Shown piece after piece: positions 58,607-64,000 of a stretch of 64,000 bases of DNA. The position numbers and the translations under genes are program-made. Under the pieces are notes generated by a model. The model saw only the letters and a list, made by a program, of their open reading frames with translations, did no database searches and was not told the origin of the DNA. Source of the stretch: Apostichopus japonicus (lineage: Eukaryota > Echinodermata > Holothuroidea > Aspidochirotida > Stichopodidae); contig NC_092562.1 in the NCBI RefSeq assembly GCF_037975245.1, forward strand, positions 24,985,054 to 25,049,053, read 5' to 3'. How positions within the stretch are numbered: the first letter of the stretch is position 1; each line of letters starts with the position of its first letter.

Positions 58607-59063
58607 CTGTAGATATGTCCATTAAAAATACACCTCAGAGAAGTTTAAAGGAACAAACATATATTTTACATACAAAAGTAGTGAAAATATTTCATCTCAG
58701 AAATAAGTGTGAAGTCTTTAAATAGATTTTGGGCCTGCTATACTTATTTAGCTGCTCCTATCCTCATTTAATTTTCATGTTTCAATTCATTAAAAGTTGT
58801 TAATGTTTTTATTATAGCAACATTGTATTGGCATGATCACCTTGTAAATGATTTAAAATTGAAACATTGAAACTAAAATGGCCTTCGCATCCAAATAAAG
58901 CAGTAGTTACCTGACAATTCAAAATGGCAGCCTCATGACAAGACATTAATAAATGCATTATACTGTATATCCACTAAATGCAGGATTTTTCAATAGCAAT
59001 ATAATAAATGCTCTTTATAACTTTTCTGTAGCTTAATACCTTCTCATTCTGTACCTCAGACAT
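57899..59063 (-). CDS. BTB/POZ (T1) domain protein, KCTD-like, 2 exons
   Basis: Join (minus) 59063-59040 and 58606-57899. ATG TCT GAG GTA CAG AAT GAG AAG is followed by donor gtatta. The acceptor tctacag precedes GTG GTC ACA. The protein is 243 residues beginning MSEVQNEKVVTLQIG. Residues about 9-95 form a BTB/T1 fold: VTLQIGESRFQVSPATF, then DRDGDIFKYILKYLR, then LLMEEAEFYGVSDL. These are the KCTD/T1 signatures (DRDG..F..IL-YLR; L--EA-FYG). The remaining ~150 residues are not a channel; they include FGFNIAQVSFGGE and FHVNNGNVPSTFINGF and end in MKPVI. KCTD proteins typically oligomerise by T1 and act as Cullin-3 adaptors or membrane-receptor partners; which applies here is unknown. There is no membrane segment. 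Confidence 0.85.
59040..59063 (-). CDS. BTB/KCTD-like exon 1 (24 coding nt)
   Basis: Eight codons MSEVQNEK, with A at -3. Upstream on the minus strand, an acceptor-like actcatttcag just before aacatttcgc (about 59140) suggests this exon has about 75 nt of 5'UTR joined to a further upstream exon. Confidence 0.65.
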
Positions 59064-59449
59064 TTTCTGCTTCTTGTTTTCTGGAAGAGATGTACAGTAG
59101 TTGACACTTTGGTCGATATGTTTGCGAAATGTTCTGAAATGAGTGTAACGGAGAGATTAATGAATTCTTTGCTTTAACATGAAAAGGTGTTTTCATCACT
59201 AAATTGGATGAATTAATAGCATTTATAGTTGTTTAATATAATGATATATCTTTGAGTTTCTAATAACACATATAATATGAAATGTTGCCCATATAGCCTA
59301 GTTATGACTGATGTATCCTGAATATATCAATAATATAAATATATTGTTGCCCCTTATCAGATTCACATAATTGTCATTGCATTGCACAGTATGTTTTATG
59401 AGCAATAATTATAAGGACTGTACTTGAAAAAGCCTAAAATAACAAGGGT

Positions 59450-59990
59450 TAAACTGCCATAGTGAATAACTTGAACTTAAAGAGTAAAAGAATGAAGGAT
59501 TAAACCGCCACAGTGAGAAAGCTTGAACTAGCCTAAAGGAATAAATGGCATATAACTGCCACAGTGAGTAAAGTTGAAAAAGCCTAAAAGAATGAAGGAT
59601 TAAACTCCCACAGTGAGAAAGCTTGAACTAGCCTAAAGGAATGAATGGCTAAACTGCCACAGTGAGTAAAGTTGAAAACGCTTAAAAGAATGAACCGTTG
59701 AACTGCCACAGTGAGTAAACTTGAAAAAGCCTAAAAGAATAAAGGTTAAACCGCCAAGGTGAGAAAACCTAATTTAGCCTAAAAGAATGAAGGGTTAAAC
59801 TGCCACAAAAAAAATGAAGGGTTAAACCGCCGCACTGTGAGTAACTTGAAAAAAGCCTAAAAGAATGAAGTTAACTTGAAAAAAGCCTAAGAGAATGAAT
59901 AGTTAAACTGCCACAGTGAGTAAATTTGAAAACAACTTAAAGAATGAAGGGTTAAACTGCCACAGTGAGGGGATAACTCTATGCCTGTGT
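59450..59990 (+). repeat. ~49-bp minisatellite, ~10 copies
   Basis: The unit contains gaatgaaggnttaaactgcc, acagtgagtaaacttgaaa and aagcctaaaa. Spacing of the acagtgag landmark is 51 then 49 bp at the start; some copies are partly deleted near 59800-59880. It sits in the upstream region (or first intron) of the BTB gene. Confidence 0.9.
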
Positions 59991-60301
59991 ATTTTCATTG
60001 TATTGTGTGTCCTAGCTATAGCAGTACCTCTTGATCCCAGTATTGTTTTAATGAAAACCACCAAGGGTAGGTGTTTGTACTTTATCTATAATCCAGCTGC
60101 CTTTAGTTCATGAGACTGTTGTAAACCTGTATATTGAAGATACTTACTCAAGCTGATTGTTAAAGGAAGCAAATGAAAACTTATTAACACAGATCATTTA
60201 AAATATTGATACATAACATTATGGACCAGCTAACTTTTCATTTTGCCAATTGTGAATAAAATGATGTATGATAAAGAAAAGGTTTACCTTCTACAGTACC
60301 T

Positions 60302-60403
60302 GTTGTTTGTGTTGTAAGGATAGACGTCCTTATATATGCTTCAGTCTTTGCCGTCACAGTTTGCTGTATGACTGTTGACTGTGAAGATGTCGAATGTTAA
60401 AGA
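60302..60403 (-). other. Candidate 5'UTR exon of the BTB gene
   Basis: The minus strand shows acceptor cacttgcag, about 100 nt without strong features, then caacag followed by donor-like gtactg. It lies 1.2 kb upstream of coding exon 1. Inferred from splice-site pattern only. Confidence 0.2.
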
Positions 60404-62560
60404 ATCTGCAAGTGTAGCATATAAGAATGTATATTCATTGTATGAGCTCTGTTTACTGACTTGCGTAACTGGGATTTTCTGGAGTATTCATTCAGGGCTG
60501 GAAATAGTGGAAGCTTAGCTTATCTAACTGCCCAGTCAGGACCGACGGATTTATCCGCCACTATAATGAGCACCGCCACAAGAAAATAATGAGTCACACT
60601 TGAGTGCACACTGTCTACACGCTATACATTTACATTCACCGCTGCAGTCAAGCTTTTGATTTGAACACAATAGCGAGTTGAACAAAAGCGCACCCTTTAT
60701 TAAATTAAGAGTCAAAAGGTATCAAAACGTTCAAAGGTAAAACTTCTGTAAAAATAAGTAAGGAAATTTGAATTAATACTGCAGGAATCTAAGAAGCTAA
60801 TTTTCTTGTTTGCCCTGTCGGCCAAGTGAAAACGATAACTTACGTTGCCCATTTGCAATGACAAGTTTCCTGAATTGATCTGATTAAAAATCGAAAAAAA
60901 CTGAAACCAAAGGGAGTGGTCAGGTTGTCGGTGTGGTAAGGCCCATGGAGGGAGATGGGGTGACACAAATAACTGAGACAATGATTGGTTTACTTGGCAA
61001 GCAGTGTATTATCTCTCCTCTCCAGCGAGCTCTAAATGCGAAAGAAGAAAATAAGAAAACCACATGAATAGTTTCTTAAGGAATAAGAAGCAGTATAGCC
61101 TTACCATTCATCATAGGTAACACTCCTTTAAGCTAAAGGAAAGAAATTGGAAGACTCCTTTAAGTTGACTAAGTGAGCTGAAAATAACCTGGCCGCAGAA
61201 CAGTAACAAATAATCATAGACATATCTTAGGGTTGTTCCTCGGACAACTTGAAAATGATAACTGGAAAATACAAACAATACATGTGCAGTTTACCCCCTT
61301 GACATAGGTATGGTATCAAATGTATAAAATGACACACCACTGGGGGTCTTACTTTCATATAACCCTAATCTTTGCTTCCAGCTGTATTATCAAATATATG
61401 GGGATTTTCCCTTCATATAAATTGCAGCTCAAAAATTGAATAAACATTTGGTTCATTTCAACTCATCCTATAATACATTACTGAAACAATTTGCTAAGAT
61501 AAAGGGGGATACAAGTCAGTTTCACCGCCTTCACTGTTATATGTGTGCAACAATTACGTTTAGCGACACATGATCGAACCCATTTTAAAACAATGCTTTG
61601 GTGAGTACTATTCAAGGGCGCTATTAGCTTAAGTGAATTTTCAAGCCGATAGGCTCCAATGCTTACAATACACGTGCCAGTCTGGGTATAACCTAAACAT
61701 GTGACCATATACAAACATAAATATCCCAGAAGGTCATCTGCCATCAGCATTGCCCATTAATCCGCGATGCCCATTAATTAATTAGTTAATATAAAGTCTC
61801 ATGTTAAATGCAGTAGTAGAAAAAAACAAGTTCCTTTACTGTAACTTGTTCCGTCGTTGGAACAGCGAACATAACTTGAGCACTGTTATAATGACGATCT
61901 ACTAGCCGAGCCTCTGCTCCTAGAGAACTCTTTGTTCGAGCCATTCAAACAACTATCAAAATACAGGCCCGTGTTTGCCTTTTAGATAATCAATCTTAGA
62001 AATAATACAACTGAAATACATATTTACCTAAAAGAGCTATTAATCTGCCACACAAAGGGGAAAATAATTTTTTTTTAATCAATGAGGTGTCGCATGCACG
62101 CGTAGTAATTACGAGCACTGAATAAATAAGTAAAAGTTAACTTTAGTTAGAAACTTTCTGCCGGGTGTAAAACCCTCAACCATAGGAACTGTGCGCAGCC
62201 AAGAAGGTAAAATAATGCGTATGCCGTATTCCCACATGTGCACATTTAACCTAGAGTCTAACATCCGAAAGGCTCTAGCATAATCCTACCTGTGAAGAAC
62301 AGAACCCAAAGCCCACCACAGGTGAAAAAAATTGGTTGACTGTAGAGCAATATTTGCCCTCCAGCGGATCTGTGTTTTATTTTTTAGCCACCTAGTTACC
62401 TAAATGGGCGTGAAAAAAACTCACCGAAAGTCTAGCGTTATTGAGAAAAGAATGCGGCACTTCTTCCAATCTCATAACAATACAAAATGATAATGGGAGT
62501 AGTCTAATCTAACCCATGTTGCTTGCTCAACTTGTATCGCAAATTAGCTTGCACAAAAAT
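60404..62560. other. Non-coding region upstream of the BTB gene
   Basis: AT-rich, no gene recognised. Around 60492 cagggctggaaatag and near 60545 tccgccactata resemble transposon-end words without a complete element. The ORFs 60712-60981 (-) and 61478-61750 (-) lack any support. Confidence 0.5.
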
Positions 62561-62785
62561 TCTCACTTGAATTCTGTCACAAATTATGTCTCTAACCATG
62601 TGGCATCCTAACAACACACTAAAGTCAATGGGAAAATCAAGCCTATATACCATGTTTATTAGCTGAAATTGTGTCAGAGTAAGCTTGCACTGAAATTCTC
62701 ACTGAATACTATATTACATTTCTAACAACATGGCAGCCTAACAACACACTAAGTCAATAGGAAAATGAGGTGTATATACTACTGT
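62545..62785 (+). repeat. ~121-bp tandem duplication
   Basis: agcttgcac(a)aaattctcac, ctctaac-atg-tggca-cctaaca, acacactaaagtcaatggga and cctatata occur twice, first from about 62548 and again from about 62683. The copies are moderately diverged. Confidence 0.75.
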
Positions 62786-62989
62786 TATGCAGAGATCACC
62801 TTTATGGTAGATGGTCTTTGTAGTTAGCATACATGTGTGTTGCGAAGCTTAATTATTGTTTTGCTTGACTTTTGGTATGTCAATTTGGGTTCATGGTTCG
62901 CATAGTTTTAATGCAATGGCTGATTCACTTTTTCAATCATCGTTACCTACCACTCCACAATGCTAATAATGTACAGGCCCAGGTAAGGC

Positions 62990-63110
62990 ATAGATACTTA
63001 TTTGCTGTTTTTATCGAATTTGCTTTCTTTGTAAAGCGCCTTGAGCAGTGACTTTTGTCTACTGATTTGGCACTATATAAGTCTCATTTATTATTAGTAA
63101 ATTATAATAA
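62990..63110 (+). mobile_element. Retroposon 3' tail (LINE/SINE type)
   Basis: aaagcgccttgagcagtgac, then ttggcactatataagtctca and ttattattagtaaattataa. The pattern CGCCTTGAGC...GGC-CTATATAA...(TTA)n is the usual 3' end of CR1/L2-type LINEs and SINEs that use them. The upstream body is not recognised. Confidence 0.6.
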
Positions 63111-64000
63111 TTTACTTTAAACTCTGTAAAACACAACACTCTTTAGAATATACACTTAACACATACAGTACATATATCTTTTCACTCAATATCTTCCTCC
63201 TCTCACTCATCAGTATGTGTTGCATCCTTGTGGGTGTTTTTTTTGGTCCCGGTCTCCTTCCATCAGTAGTCCACCATCCCTACACTGCCTTCCTTAGGTT
63301 GAAGTCGATGGGCTTGGGTCCCTCTGTTCGGATTCTTAGGAGGTTTTCAATTGTGGGCGTTTTTTAGGTTGGGGCGCCATTCTCCAAGAAAGCATTTGAT
63401 TTACTCTTGTGAAGTAACACAACCAGGGCTGTAATTAGCAAGCTCCCTATTTAGGAAAATGTGTAACGTGTTACTGTATTATAAGCTAGGTCAGGATCAC
63501 ATGTTTCATTCTACTTGTAAAGCTTGAAATGTGATGTCACTCATCATGAGTGTACTGCACTATTGCTTAAGAGTAGGCTTTAACTTCATCTGATGTTAGA
63601 TCTACCAACTTATTAAGGATAGGCCTAGCTACACTGATTACTCCTCAGCTCAGACTTACTATTAATCCACTATAGCCTAATCCATATACAAGCTGTGTGT
63701 TAGGTATAGGGCTAGCCTATAGGCTTTGACATTTAACCCTGGGGCTTTAGGATATGCCACCCCAAATGAGTGGCAAAAGAACCTTCAAATAATGCTAACC
63801 GCATGTAGACCCTTTTGGAAGTTCGTTTAGCTTACTGTTATATTGGATCTTTTATAATTGTGGACTATTGTTCATCTTCATCGGCATTTGTCACAAAGCC
63901 TTGTGTTACAGAGTGCCATACTGTTCATCCTACAGTGCTAGGTATACTAGTTACATTAGGCTAATTGGCAGCAAATACAGAGTGTTGCACAGAGCAATTG
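63111..64000. other. Non-coding right end of window
   Basis: No ORF or structure supported. cagggctgtaattagcaagc near 63425 is one more cagggctg-type start of a possible repeat. Confidence 0.5.

Overview
The window looks like nuclear DNA of a marine invertebrate deuterostome, most likely an echinoderm. This rests on small coding exons in GT-AG introns, an AT-rich background, abundant minisatellites, and many short non-autonomous transposons with poly-G/C tracts and GGCGTA-type ends. The phylum is an inference. There are no bacterial genes, operons or CRISPR arrays.

Layout: (1) 18-6372 (+) holds the last seven exons (about 300 residues) of an AP-3 complex delta-subunit gene (AP3D1), which enters from the left and is followed by a long 3'UTR. 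Its introns carry a 47-bp satellite with higher-order structure and a mobile repeat with a hammerhead-ribozyme-like core. (2) 8.7-16.9 kb is intergenic. It contains a small intronless coiled-coil ORF (11426-11731) with plausible promoter and poly(A) signals, inside a dense nest of inverted and direct copies of short DNA-transposon relics. (3) 17493-45129 (+) carries the first three coding exons of a TTC39-family tetratricopeptide gene. They are separated by 12.5-kb and 14.9-kb introns and join in frame. The introns hold a decayed LINE, an 85-bp satellite (1.8 kb), a (TA)n tract and a tRNA-like Pol III unit. (4) 45.1-57.9 kb has no exon I can recognise. It holds several unrelated minisatellites and a well-preserved hAT-type MITE with a perfect 8-bp target-site duplication. 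(5) 57899-59063 (-) is a two-exon BTB/T1 (KCTD-like) gene. It may be nested antisense inside the still-unfinished TTC39-like gene. (6) 59.1-64.0 kb holds a 49-bp minisatellite, small duplications and a retroposon 3' tail.

The three protein-coding genes are not an obvious functional unit: vesicle adaptor, TPR protein and probable BTB adaptor. The most unusual content is in the repeats: the hammerhead-like motif in five copies, hairpin-forming satellites, the long inverted repeats of the transposon nest, and the orphan coiled-coil ORF. All work was done by eye; no alignments, searches or folding programs were run, so copy numbers and boundaries are approximate.
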